Assembly (NCBI GenBank): GCA_947586295.1
Contig: CANPXQ010000013.1
Span: 1-13,266, forward strand
DNA from: an uncultured Bacilli bacterium
GTDB lineage: Bacteria; Bacillota_I; Bacilli_A; RF39; UBA660
Direction: 5' to 3'
Length of the DNA: 13,266 nt
Shown: positions 13,246 through 13,266 of the stretch, one piece after another
Layout of the letters: the number at the start of each line of letters is the position of its first letter
Numbering within the stretch: position 1 is the first letter of the stretch
The notes under the pieces: model-generated
What the model was told of the DNA's origin: nothing
The model's input: only the letters and a program-made list of their open reading frames with translations
The model's database searches: none
Translations under genes and position numbers: made by a program

Positions 13246-13266
13246 TCTTCTAGTAGTAAACATGCT
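13226..13266 (+). CDS. Possible start of a further gene (partial)
   Basis: ATG 13226 opens a frame beginning MKKVFGDLLVV that is still open at the window edge. AGGTGG (13212-13217) lies eight bases upstream. It would overlap the preceding gene by 20 bases, the same overlap as between the HD-domain and ymfF-like genes. Only 13 codons are visible, so this may be chance. Confidence 0.3.
   Translation, partial: MKKVFGDLLVVNM

Noticed and set aside
1..13266. Alternative genetic code (TGA read as Trp or Gly)
   Set aside because: All Trp codons in long genes are TGG, no conserved gene is interrupted by TGA, and TGA acts as stop in the ymfF-like gene.
1..13266. CRISPR arrays, tRNA genes, insertion sequences
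   Set aside because: No regularly spaced repeats, no tRNA-like T-loop/anticodon layout in the short spacers, and no transposase reading frame were seen.

Overview
The window is AT-rich (clearly below 35% GC by eye) and densely coded. It reads with TGA as stop: every long ORF uses TGG for Trp, and the ymfF-like gene ends in TGA. Gene content and order point to the Bacilli branch of Firmicutes. ezrA (an FtsZ-ring regulator of low-GC Gram-positives) is followed by a NifS-type cysteine desulfurase and thiI, next to a divergent rpsD. A YmfF/YmfH pair of M16 proteins is also present. The very low GC and the cell-surface genes suggest an uncultured gut-type or Mollicutes-related Bacilli lineage (RF39/RFN20-like); that placement is inference.

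Layout. Positions 2-85 hold the last codons of an exported or pilin-like protein. Positions 86-316 are intergenic: two hairpins, an AT-rich terminator and a sigma-A-type promoter. Positions 317-3010 hold two tandem paralogous surface proteins, each with a signal peptide, a beta-helix-like region, a FIVAR-like helical domain, an acidic linker, NPNTFDG and a C-terminal membrane anchor. Each has its own terminator. Positions 3072-7399 carry four forward genes: an RluA-family pseudouridine synthase that looks leaderless, an HD-domain dNTP triphosphohydrolase, and overlapping ymfF- and ymfH-like genes. A convergent terminator separates these from rpsD (minus strand, 7432-8031). rpsD has a perfect consensus promoter and a leader of about 150 nt that can form a pseudoknot. 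In the other direction run ezrA, iscS/nifZ and thiI (8298-12352), with spacers of 8-9 nt. The window ends with a 66-residue orphan, a two-helix VirB2/TrbC-like membrane protein with a Cys-rich tail and probable TTG start, and possibly the first codons of a further gene.

How the genes fit together. The cysteine desulfurase supplies persulfide sulfur to ThiI for 4-thiouridine in tRNA. The pseudouridine synthase and S4 belong to RNA modification and ribosome assembly. The M16 pair appears to split one active site: the zinc motif is in the second protein and the substrate-binding R/Y pair in the first, so an obligate heterodimer is likely. The least explained parts are the surface paralogues with their shared upstream dyad and unusual NPNTFDG tail, the structured intergenic element at 86-250, and the VirB2-like protein at the right end.
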